Assembly: GCA_030018605.1 (NCBI GenBank)
Contig: JASEHP010000062.1
Coordinates: 1 to 8,225 of the forward strand
Length of the DNA stretch: 8,225 bases
Origin: Thermodesulfovibrionales bacterium
GTDB lineage: Bacteria > Nitrospirota > Thermodesulfovibrionia > Thermodesulfovibrionales > UBA1546
Direction: 5' to 3'
Position numbers and translations under genes: made by a program. Shown here one piece after another: positions 1 to 5,435 of this stretch (its first letter is position 1; every line of letters begins with the position of its first letter). Under the pieces are notes generated by a model, which ran no database searches, was not told the DNA's origin, and saw nothing but the letters and a program-made list of their open reading frames with translations.

Positions 1-278
1 TCTGTCCCGAGAATCGGCTTTAACCTCTGCCCGCAGGGATGATCAAATACCTCCCATAATTTAGAAAGAACATCTTTAACATCAATGCCATAAGCAGCCT
101 GCCTCTTTCTTAGCTTCTTGCTCTCTGTAAATGCCAACTCGTTAATCTTCCTGATTGCATACTTCCTGTTCTGGCCTGTATTTTTACAATACTCATCAAG
201 CAATAACCCCTTAGCCCGTCTGTCTGCCTTAAGATATCTGCCAATCAATACCTTTAAGTACTGGCTCCTTGAATGCAT
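1..278 (-). CDS. IS transposase, N-terminal part (cut by window edge)
   Basis: This is the first 92 codons of a transposase; the rest, including any DDE catalytic core, lies beyond position 1. I translated it by hand with no stop. It starts MHSRSQYLKVLIGRYLKA and contains LLLDEYCKNTGQNRKYAIRK, followed by a basic stretch (KKLRKRQ) and LWEVFDHPCGQRLKPIL. This pattern (a helical N-terminal DNA-binding region with 'DE-C--tG-NRKYAIR', then 'LW---D--CG-RLKP') is what I know from integrase-core (rve-type) transposases of small insertion sequences; the exact IS family is not resolved. The ATG at 278 is chosen because GGAGG (289-285) lies six bases upstream. An in-frame ATG at 284 abuts the Shine-Dalgarno and is less likely. 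The repeats at 292-375 lie just upstream and fit an IS end. The copy looks intact as far as visible. Confidence 0.8.
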   Translation of the reverse strand, partial: MHSRSQYLKVLIGRYLKADRRAKGLLLDEYCKNTGQNRKYAIRKINELAFTESKKLRKRQAAYGIDVKDVLSKLWEVFDHPCGQRLKPILGT

Positions 279-291
279 ATCCATCCTCCAC

Positions 292-326
292 ATGTAACCC
301 CCTATACCATATGTTTTGGGTTACAT
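292..326. repeat. 9-bp inverted repeat in the transposase leader
   Basis: ATGTAACCC (292-300) and GGGTTACAT (318-326) are perfect inverted copies separated by 17 bases. The right arm overlaps the start of the first 22-bp direct repeat, so the GGTTACAT core occurs three times: twice forward and once inverted. The left arm lies two bases upstream of the transposase Shine-Dalgarno. Fold-back in a transcript entering from mnmA could affect transposase translation, or the sites could bind transposase. Both roles are inference. Confidence 0.6.
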
Positions 327-375
327 TTTAGATGATTTAACCAGTACCTTCCCGGTTACATTTTAGATGATTTAA
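319..375. repeat. Two 22-bp direct repeats at the IS end
   Basis: Two identical 22-bp copies at 319-340 and 354-375 begin GGTTACATTTTAGATG and end ATTTAA, with a start-to-start distance of 35 bp. They lie between the transposase start and the end of mnmA. Placement suggests subterminal transposase-binding sites or the IS terminus itself, so the IS boundary is probably near 375-380. That boundary is an inference, because the other end of the element is outside the window. Confidence 0.7.
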
Positions 376-427
376 TGCGTATCCTACTAAATATCGGGTA
401 TGCTCTGGCATAATGATCCATTACTCC

Positions 428-1588
428 TTAACGTCGCATATGTATCGTAACTTTTTCATTGTTCAGTTCTACCTGTGTAATTACCCCCCCGCCGATAATA
501 ATATCTTCATCATAAAAGACCGCGCTCTGTCCGGGCGCAGTAGCCCACTGAGGCTCGTCAAAGATAGTTTTAACTGTATCCATATTTTCGCCTGGATATA
601 TTGCCGCTGGGGCATCCTTCATCATGGAGCGGATTTTGACGGTGAAGCGGGGAAGGGGTGAAGCGGGGAAGGGGTGAACTCCGTTTAGAGATTCATCTTT
701 AACGGGGTAAAGCCAATTCAATTCTCCGACCTCAATCTCCTTTATCTTTGCCTGTTCCTGAGAGCCGGCATAGACTATGTTCTTGGCAGCGTCAATCTTT
801 ATGACATACAAGGGATGGGGAGAAGAAATTCCAAGGCCTTTTCTCTGGCCGATTGTATAGTGATAAATCCCCTTATGCTCTCCAAGTATTTTCCCGCTCA
901 TGTCCATTATTGGCCCTGATACGTCGGCAGCAGGATGGAGTTTATCTATCAGCTTGAAATAATTTCTACCTTCAATAAAGCATATCTCCTGACTTTCAGG
1001 CCTCTGCGCCGCAGGGAGTTTGAGTTCATGTGCGAGTCTTCTTACATCCTCTTTTTTATAATCTCCGAGAGGAAATAAAATTCTCTTAAGCTCTTCCTTC
1101 CTCAAGACATATAGAAAGTAAGACTGGTCTTTCTTTGCATCAATGCTTTTTTTCAAAAAATTTGACCCTTTGACTCTTTGACCCTTTGACCCTTCTTTTT
1201 CAATCTTCGCATAATGTCCTGTTGCGATAAATTCAGCGCCTCTCTTGTCAGCCTCTTTCATGAGATAGGGGAATTTAATGTATTTGTTGCAGAGGATGCA
1301 CGGATTCGGGGTCATGCCCTTTGTGTATGCGTCAATAAAGGGTTCTATTACTTTTTCAAGAAAATCATCCCTTACATCAACCGCGCTGTGGGGGATTCCA
1401 AGATGAGAGGCCGTCTTTGCCGCCTCTTCTATTGCCTGAAGCGAACAGCAGGAAGTGAAGTTTTTGCTTTGCCTTGTTTCCCACAGGATAAAACTCAGGC
1501 CCTCAACATCATATCCCTGTTCTTTAAGAAGATATGCTGCTGTTGAGGAATCCACCCCTCCGCTCATCCCTACGATTACCTTGGGCAT
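428..1588 (-). CDS. mnmA: tRNA-specific 2-thiouridylase MnmA
   Basis: MnmA adenylates U34 of the Lys, Glu and Gln tRNAs and replaces its 2-oxygen with sulfur relayed from a cysteine desulfurase; it acts in the cytoplasm. The 386-residue protein is near full family length. Visible motifs are the PP-loop SGGVDSS (9-15), the catalytic cysteine in NPCILCN (C97), TGHYAKI (123-129), the second cysteine in PESQEICFIE (C203), GQRKGLGI (247-254) and the C-terminal beta-barrel ending with AVFYDEDIIIGGG. Two loops are enlarged by short tandem DNA repeats: residues about 133-143 (8-bp units) and about 304-316 (16-bp units). Both lie outside the catalytic motifs and keep the frame open, so the enzyme is probably functional. 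The ATG at 1588 is the family-typical start. No good Shine-Dalgarno is visible, and a TAAAAT box ends six bases upstream. The gene lies 109 nt after the M28 peptidase gene. Confidence 0.96.
   Translation of the reverse strand: MPKVIVGMSGGVDSSTAAYLLKEQGYDVEGLSFILWETRQSKNFTSCCSLQAIEEAAKTASHLGIPHSAVDVRDDFLEKVIEPFIDAYTKGMTPNPCILCNKYIKFPYLMKEADKRGAEFIATGHYAKIEKEGSKGQRVKGSNFLKKSIDAKKDQSYFLYVLRKEELKRILFPLGDYKKEDVRRLAHELKLPAAQRPESQEICFIEGRNYFKLIDKLHPAADVSGPIMDMSGKILGEHKGIYHYTIGQRKGLGISSPHPLYVIKIDAAKNIVYAGSQEQAKIKEIEVGELNWLYPVKDESLNGVHPFPASPLPRFTVKIRSMMKDAPAAIYPGENMDTVKTIFDEPQWATAPGQSAVFYDEDIIIGGGVITQVELNNEKVTIHMRR
642..678. repeat. 16-bp tandem repeat inside mnmA
   Basis: GTGAAGCGGGGAAGGG occurs at 642-657 and again, identically, at 658-673, followed by GTGAA (674-678), giving about 2.3 units. 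Because 16 is not a multiple of 3, the two copies are read in different frames; the minus strand encodes HPFPASPLPRF within residues 304-316 of MnmA. Compared with the usual MnmA spacing between the 'NW' strand and 'TVKIR', this loop is longer, which suggests the repeat was added. Confidence 0.85.
1161..1192. repeat. 8-bp tandem repeat (four units) inside mnmA
   Basis: Four head-to-tail 8-bp units: TTTGACCC (1161-1168), TTTGACTC (1169-1176), TTTGACCC (1177-1184) and TTTGACCC (1185-1192). The second unit differs by one base. On the coding strand they give residues about 133-143 of MnmA (GSKGQRVKGSN), in the loop after TGHYAKI. Gain or loss of one unit would shift the frame. Confidence 0.9.
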
Positions 1589-1600
1589 AGATATATTTTA
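1589..1600 (-). promoter_or_regulatory. Candidate -10 box giving a leaderless mnmA mRNA
   Basis: TAAAAT (1600-1595 on the minus strand) is followed by exactly six bases and then the mnmA ATG. A start site at the usual distance would fall on the A of ATG. No Shine-Dalgarno is visible in this position and no clear -35 element can be matched, so the call rests on the TANNNT-N6-ATG arrangement. Confidence 0.35.
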
Positions 1601-1697
1601 ACTTAAATTTGTTGCATTGACTTAGACAATCTCGAAGATTTTATCAGAAAGACATTGTTCTTATGTTAAAGAAAAACGGGCTGCGTTAATTACCTTT

Positions 1698-2630
1698 TCA
1701 GTCTCCCATAACCACTTCCAGCGCATTATAAAGCCCTTTCACAAATTCAGCCATCCTTTTGTAATCAAGTTTTTCTGCTGTGTCGCTGAGAGCATGATAA
1801 TGAGGGTTTCGGTAGAATGCGGTGTCTGTAACCATAAACGCATTATAACCGGATTTCCAGAACGACATGTGGTCAGAGAAATCAATCCCCGGGACAAGTG
1901 ATATGGTGTTGATGGATTCAACAGGCAGGGGTGATGATTTTTGAAATGCCTTTTTTATTTTCTGTGTGAACTTCCTTGAACCGATGTCCCCGACAAATGA
2001 AAGAAAGTTTCCCTTCTTTGGGAAAAACCACTTAAAAAATGGAAGGGGATAATACTGGCATCCGTCCGTATCACAAAAATACCCTATCATCTCAAGGGAT
2101 ATCATGCCTTCGATCTTTACGCCTTCTTTTTTCAGGCTTTGGGCATAGACATAACTTCCCATATTCTTTGTCCTGAAAAAAGGAGGCTCTTCCAGCGCAA
2201 AAGCAACAAGGCGGATTGTGTACGGGAGCGGCTTTTCAGAAGCAAGCCTTGCAAATTCAAGAATCCCTGCGACCCCGCTCGCATTGTCATCAGCTCCGGG
2301 AGTGCCGGTTATGGTATCGTAATGCGCTCCTATGACGATTATCTTATCTTTACCGGATGCGCCCTTGACCTCTGCCTCTATGTTGTAGTAGGTCTTGTTC
2401 TCAACTGTGAATGGCTGCCTTCTTACATCGCATTTGTAAGAGCGGAATTTTTCTTCTATGTAATCAGCGGCCTTGTTTAGTTTTTCGGTATTAAGATAAT
2501 TTCTGTCGCCAATTGTCTCCGAAAGGAATACTACGTGGGATTTAAGGTTTGTCTCTATTTTTTTTATATCGTTCATTCCGGCACAGATTACAAAACAGAA
2601 GACCCAAAAACATATCTTTAACAATTGCAT
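1698..2630 (-). CDS. M28-family metallopeptidase, probably exported
   Basis: This is a zinc aminopeptidase-type hydrolase that probably trims peptides outside the cytoplasmic membrane. The 310-residue protein has a hydrophobic N-terminus (about 4-18) after a single Lys, consistent with a signal peptide or membrane anchor; there is a Cys near its end but no good lipobox. The M28 ligands can be followed in order: GAHYDT (H103, D105), GADDNASG (D114), the EE pair in FALEEPPFF (E147, E148), LEMIGYF (E180 at the position usually Asp or Glu) and YHALSDT (H280). SDHMSFW (252-258) is also typical of the family. All five metal-site positions are filled, so it should be active. The start lies 13 nt after the cysS stop with only a weak AAGAG upstream, which suggests coupling to cysS in one transcript. 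A shorter start at M19 would remove the export signal. The natural substrate is unknown. Confidence 0.9.
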   Translation of the reverse strand: MQLLKICFWVFCFVICAGMNDIKKIETNLKSHVVFLSETIGDRNYLNTEKLNKAADYIEEKFRSYKCDVRRQPFTVENKTYYNIEAEVKGASGKDKIIVIGAHYDTITGTPGADDNASGVAGILEFARLASEKPLPYTIRLVAFALEEPPFFRTKNMGSYVYAQSLKKEGVKIEGMISLEMIGYFCDTDGCQYYPLPFFKWFFPKKGNFLSFVGDIGSRKFTQKIKKAFQKSSPLPVESINTISLVPGIDFSDHMSFWKSGYNAFMVTDTAFYRNPHYHALSDTAEKLDYKRMAEFVKGLYNALEVVMGD

Positions 2631-2643
2631 TCTTGATATTCTC

Positions 2644-4098
2644 TTACCCGACTTTAATCTTCCAGCCTGTCCCTTCTTTCTTATCCTCCAGTATTATCCC
2701 TTTCTCTTCAAGCTCTTTTCTTATCGCGTCCGCTGCCGCCCAGTCTTTTTTCTGCCTTGCCTCTTCCCTTGCCGCTATCCTGCTCACAATATCGCTTTCC
2801 GTCAGAGGGATTTTCTTAGTCCTCATCAACGCAGACTGCCATTCATCGGGAGTCTTTTTGAAGATGTTCAACATATTGCCAGCCTCTTTTAAAAGTTCCA
2901 TTGCTATCGTAACAAGCTCTCTTGCCTTTTGGCCTGAGGGTTTGGTGTCAAGGAACCTGTTTGACTCTCTTATGAGTTCAAAGATATTCCCCACTGCAAG
3001 GGCCGTGTTAAAATCGTCATCCATTGCAGCATGGAATTTTTCCCTGAATGAATTGACGACATCTTCAAATGTCTTTTCGAGAGGAGAAGTCTTGCCTCCC
3101 GAGTCTTCTCTTGAGGTAAAATCAGCAATCCTTGTCAGCGTCGTATAATACCTGTCAATGGAAACCTCTGCCTCTTTAAGCAGCTCATCAGAGAATTCTA
3201 TCAGGCTTCTATAATGAGTTGAGAGCAGGAAGAACCGTATCGCCTCGGAATCATATTTATCAAGGACTTCCTTAATGGTGAAAAAGTTGCCGAGGGACTT
3301 TGACATCTTTTCCTTATCAATCGTGATGAAGCCATTATGCATCCAGTATTTCACAAACGGCTTTCCGGTATAGGCCTCTGACTGCGCCATCTCATTTTCA
3401 TGATGAGGGAATATCAGGTCCGCGCCTCCGCCGTGAATATCAAAGCTTTCTCCAAGATGTTTTAAGGACATTGCACTGCATTCAATATGCCATCCGGGCC
3501 TGCCTTTTCCCCAAGGGCTTTCCCAGAAAGGCTCGCCTTCTTTTGACGCCTTCCAGAGCGCAAAGTCCATCGGGTCTTTCTTCCTCTCGTCAACCTCAAC
3601 CCTTGCGCCTGCTATCATGTCTTCCTTATCCCTCTTTGAGAGTTTCCCGTATTCTGAAAATTTATCCACCTCAAAATACACGCTTCCGTCCCTCTCGTAG
3701 GCATATCCTTTGTCTATAAGCCCCTTAACAATCTCTATCATCTCTTTTATATGCTCTGTTGCCTTCGGCTCTATGTCGGCGCGGGCAACTCCGAGGCTGT
3801 CCATGTCCTGATAGAATTCGGCTGTGTATTTTTTAGCGACCTCATCCCATGGAATGCCTTCTTTTTTGGCCCTGTTGATAATCTTATCGTCAATGTCCGT
3901 GAAGTTCCTTACGAATCTGACATTAAACCCTTTATATCGCAGGTATCTCTGGATGACGTCAAAGACTATCGCGCTCCGCGCATGTCCTATATGGCAGTTG
4001 TCATAAACAGTCACGCCGCATACATACATATCCACTCTGCCTTCTGTGATAGGAATAAAATCTTCTTTTTCGGCAGTCAGTGTGTTATAAATCCGCAT
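2644..4098 (-). CDS. cysS: Cysteinyl-tRNA synthetase as internally initiated product
   Basis: This is an alternative product from the 3' two-thirds of the fused frame, not a separate gene. The ATG at 4098 gives 484 residues starting MRIYNTLTAEKEDF, the usual beginning and length of a free CysRS. The enzyme activates cysteine with ATP and charges tRNA-Cys in the cytoplasm. The Rossmann catalytic domain carries HIGH and KMSKS. The C-terminal half contains the helical anticodon-binding region, and the end (EEARQKKDWAAADAIRKELE, then GTGWKIKVG) is typical of bacterial CysRS, so nothing is truncated. AAGGAGGAA lies four bases upstream of this ATG, which argues that ribosomes start here whether or not they also translate cysE. 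Which product dominates cannot be told from sequence. Confidence 0.75.
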   Translation of the reverse strand: MRIYNTLTAEKEDFIPITEGRVDMYVCGVTVYDNCHIGHARSAIVFDVIQRYLRYKGFNVRFVRNFTDIDDKIINRAKKEGIPWDEVAKKYTAEFYQDMDSLGVARADIEPKATEHIKEMIEIVKGLIDKGYAYERDGSVYFEVDKFSEYGKLSKRDKEDMIAGARVEVDERKKDPMDFALWKASKEGEPFWESPWGKGRPGWHIECSAMSLKHLGESFDIHGGGADLIFPHHENEMAQSEAYTGKPFVKYWMHNGFITIDKEKMSKSLGNFFTIKEVLDKYDSEAIRFFLLSTHYRSLIEFSDELLKEAEVSIDRYYTTLTRIADFTSREDSGGKTSPLEKTFEDVVNSFREKFHAAMDDDFNTALAVGNIFELIRESNRFLDTKPSGQKARELVTIAMELLKEAGNMLNIFKKTPDEWQSALMRTKKIPLTESDIVSRIAAREEARQKKDWAAADAIRKELEEKGIILEDKKEGTGWKIKVG

Positions 4099-4788
4099 CC
4101 TTCCTCCTTGTTCCGGTTGCACAGCAGCTTTTTCTTCTTTTTCCAGCGTTCCTATTCTATGCGAAAGTCCTTCAATATGGGATTCCAGTTCCTTTAACTT
4201 TTCAGAGACAGGATCAGGGAAATAATCATAGAACTCAACAAGCCCTTCCTCTGTGGTCATCCTCACGACCTTTTTCTTTGTTATCCTGCCCGGCACTCCC
4301 ACGCAGATCGAATTATCGGGGATGGATTTCAATATAACGGAATTTGCACCTACGACAACGTTATTGCCTATCTCTATTGCGCCGAGTATCTTTGCGCCTG
4401 CTCCCACAGTGACATTATTGCCGAGGGTGGGATGCCTCTTGCCCTTTTCTTTTCCTGTTCCGCCTAATGTCACACCCTGATAAAGCAAAACGTTTTCTCC
4501 GATCTCTGATGTCTCTCCGACAACAACACCCATGCCGTGGTCTACGAAGAACCCGGGGCCTATCTTCGCAGCAGGATGTATCTCGATGCCTGTTAGAAGC
4601 CTTACTATGTGCGAAAGCATTCGCGGGATGACCGGGATGCCGATATTCCAGAGGATGTGGTTAATCCGATGGAGAAAAATCGCATGGAACCCCGGATAGG
4701 CAAGGATCACCTCAAGGCTGTTTTTTGCCGCAGGGTCTTTCTCAAAAACAGCCCTGAAATCGCGCCTTATGTCTCCCCAAAAACCCAT
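2644..4788 (-). CDS. cysE-cysS: Fused serine O-acetyltransferase / cysteinyl-tRNA synthetase
   Basis: One open frame joins two complete enzymes of cysteine metabolism. Positions are numbered from a TTG at 4803; the preferred ATG at 4788 is residue 6 and gives 714 residues. Residues 6-195 are a short EpsC-like serine acetyltransferase: GIEIHPAAKIG with E74, VDHGMGVVVGET with the catalytic H89, and TLGGTGKEKGKRHP with H124, in a left-handed hexapeptide repeat. A charged, coiled-coil-like tail follows (about 196-228). Residues 236-719 are a full class I CysRS of 484 residues: C262 in VCGVTVYD, HIGH (271-274), C442 in WHIECSAMS, HHENE (467-471) and KMSKS (499-503); C442 and the H/E of HHENE, with C262, are the usual zinc ligands. 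The TTG is rejected because it overlaps a TATAAT box. A strong internal Shine-Dalgarno precedes residue 236. I checked the junction codon by codon and it is open. A sequencing error removing the cysE stop remains possible. Confidence 0.9.
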   Translation of the reverse strand: MGFWGDIRRDFRAVFEKDPAAKNSLEVILAYPGFHAIFLHRINHILWNIGIPVIPRMLSHIVRLLTGIEIHPAAKIGPGFFVDHGMGVVVGETSEIGENVLLYQGVTLGGTGKEKGKRHPTLGNNVTVGAGAKILGAIEIGNNVVVGANSVILKSIPDNSICVGVPGRITKKKVVRMTTEEGLVEFYDYFPDPVSEKLKELESHIEGLSHRIGTLEKEEKAAVQPEQGGRMRIYNTLTAEKEDFIPITEGRVDMYVCGVTVYDNCHIGHARSAIVFDVIQRYLRYKGFNVRFVRNFTDIDDKIINRAKKEGIPWDEVAKKYTAEFYQDMDSLGVARADIEPKATEHIKEMIEIVKGLIDKGYAYERDGSVYFEVDKFSEYGKLSKRDKEDMIAGARVEVDERKKDPMDFALWKASKEGEPFWESPWGKGRPGWHIECSAMSLKHLGESFDIHGGGADLIFPHHENEMAQSEAYTGKPFVKYWMHNGFITIDKEKMSKSLGNFFTIKEVLDKYDSEAIRFFLLSTHYRSLIEFSDELLKEAEVSIDRYYTTLTRIADFTSREDSGGKTSPLEKTFEDVVNSFREKFHAAMDDDFNTALAVGNIFELIRESNRFLDTKPSGQKARELVTIAMELLKEAGNMLNIFKKTPDEWQSALMRTKKIPLTESDIVSRIAAREEARQKKDWAAADAIRKELEEKGIILEDKKEGTGWKIKVG
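4099..4109 (-). promoter_or_regulatory. Strong internal Shine-Dalgarno before cysS
   Basis: AAGGAGGAAGG immediately precedes the ATG at 4098 on the minus strand, inside the open fusion frame. It is the best ribosome-binding site between cysE and mnmA. It encodes part of Gln-Gly-Gly-Arg in the fusion (residues 232-235). The arrangement is that expected for a stand-alone cysS following cysE. Confidence 0.8.
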
Positions 4789-4800
4789 GGGGGTATTATA
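4789..4800 (-). promoter_or_regulatory. Consensus -10 box giving a leaderless cysE mRNA
   Basis: A perfect TATAAT (4800-4795 on the minus strand) is followed by ACCCCC and then the ATG at 4788. The six-base spacing places the likely transcription start on the A of ATG, and no Shine-Dalgarno precedes that ATG. No recognisable -35 hexamer lies 16-18 bases upstream and there is no TGn extension, so promoter strength is uncertain. The box also explains why the TTG at 4803 is unlikely to be the start. Confidence 0.5.
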
Positions 4801-4803
4801 CAA

Positions 4804-4826
4804 TAAAAAGCAGAAAGGCTTTGTTT
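4804..4826 (-). terminator. Weak candidate terminator after the DUF4337 gene
   Basis: On the minus strand AAAGC, six bases, GCTTT form a five-pair hairpin followed by TTTATT, between the DUF4337 stop and the cysE -10 box. The stem is short and AT-rich, so at best it attenuates. It would separate the upstream genes from cysE-cysS. Confidence 0.25.
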
Positions 4827-4856
4827 AGTCGCAAATAATCAATAACGCAAGCTCAT

Positions 4857-5396
4857 TTATTTCATAAACAGGAAAAAGCCGTTTACAAAATAAACAAGCC
4901 CGAGGCTTCCGGTAATCATGCCTAAAATCCAGAGAACCTTTTTCTTCATCAAGGCTGCGATGGATGAAAGAAGTATCGCTATCTGAAGGAATATCACAGC
5001 AACCCCGAATGCCTTAGAGTGTTTCTGTGTTTCGTCTCTTGTAGTTTCAAGGTCTCTTGCATCCTTTTCTATTTTTGCCTTTTCCTCATCATATTTTTTT
5101 ATTTTCTTAGAATAAGCGTCTATCCTCTTTTCATAGTCATTCACAACAGTTTTCGGAAGCCTTGAACCGGATGATTTAAGCTCAAGCTCAAATCTCTCTT
5201 TCTGCAGTTCGTAGAGGTATCCCTTAATGCTCTTTGCCTGATAGTAAGCCCACTGGTCAGATGCCTGCGACTGTGCAAGAACGGATTTGGTTGAAAATCC
5301 GCTGCCCCTGAATGTTGAGAGAGTCGCGCATACCGCAAATATTACTGTGGTGAGAGCCAGATAATTAAGCCATTTTTCTTTTTTTTCTTCTGCCAT
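4857..5396 (-). CDS. DUF4337 family membrane protein
   Basis: A 179-residue protein of unknown function. I recognise the DUF4337 pattern: one N-terminal membrane segment (about 11-28), then the hallmark STKSVLAQSQASDQWAYYQA (35-54), a long charged helical section (about 58-125, rich in Lys/Glu and probably coiled coil), and two more membrane segments (about 129-149 and 153-177). The short cytosolic-looking tails are basic. It is most likely an inner-membrane protein with a helical arm; no catalytic residues stand out. The ATG at 5396 is supported by GGAGAG six bases upstream (5408-5403). The gene follows the metallophosphoesterase by 39 nt, so the two are probably co-transcribed, which does not reveal the role. 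Family length and motif agree well. Confidence 0.85.
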   Translation of the reverse strand: MAEEKKEKWLNYLALTTVIFAVCATLSTFRGSGFSTKSVLAQSQASDQWAYYQAKSIKGYLYELQKERFELELKSSGSRLPKTVVNDYEKRIDAYSKKIKKYDEEKAKIEKDARDLETTRDETQKHSKAFGVAVIFLQIAILLSSIAALMKKKVLWILGMITGSLGLVYFVNGFFLFMK

Positions 5397-5435
5397 ATGT
5401 TTCTCTCCAATGAATAAAATTTAAACAATTAAGAT

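Noticed and set aside
377..403. Imperfect inverted repeat GCGTATCC / GGGTATGC between mnmA and the IS
   Set aside because: It pairs fully only with two wobbles on the plus strand, where no gene is transcribed; on the minus strand it has mismatches.
413..661. Plus-strand open frame overlapping the mnmA 3' end
   Set aside because: It lies antisense to conserved MnmA sequence and shows no recognisable motif or ribosome site.
1628..1640. AATCT-CGA-AGATT hairpin upstream of mnmA
   Set aside because: The five-pair stem is AT-rich and not followed by a useful T-run on either strand; too weak to call as a terminator or operator.
2549..3148. 199-codon plus-strand open frame opposite cysS
   Set aside because: It is antisense to conserved CysRS sequence, has no ribosome site, and its hydrophobic Ser/Leu/Ile-rich content is what the reverse of a Lys/Glu-rich gene gives.
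4789..4803. TTG at 4803 as the start of the cysE-cysS frame
   Set aside because: It overlaps a consensus TATAAT, has no ribosome site, and the family-like start MGFWGDIRRDF begins with the ATG at 4788.
4827..4853. TTGCG direct repeats between DUF4337 and cysE
   Set aside because: Two five-base matches in a short AT-rich gap are expected by chance.
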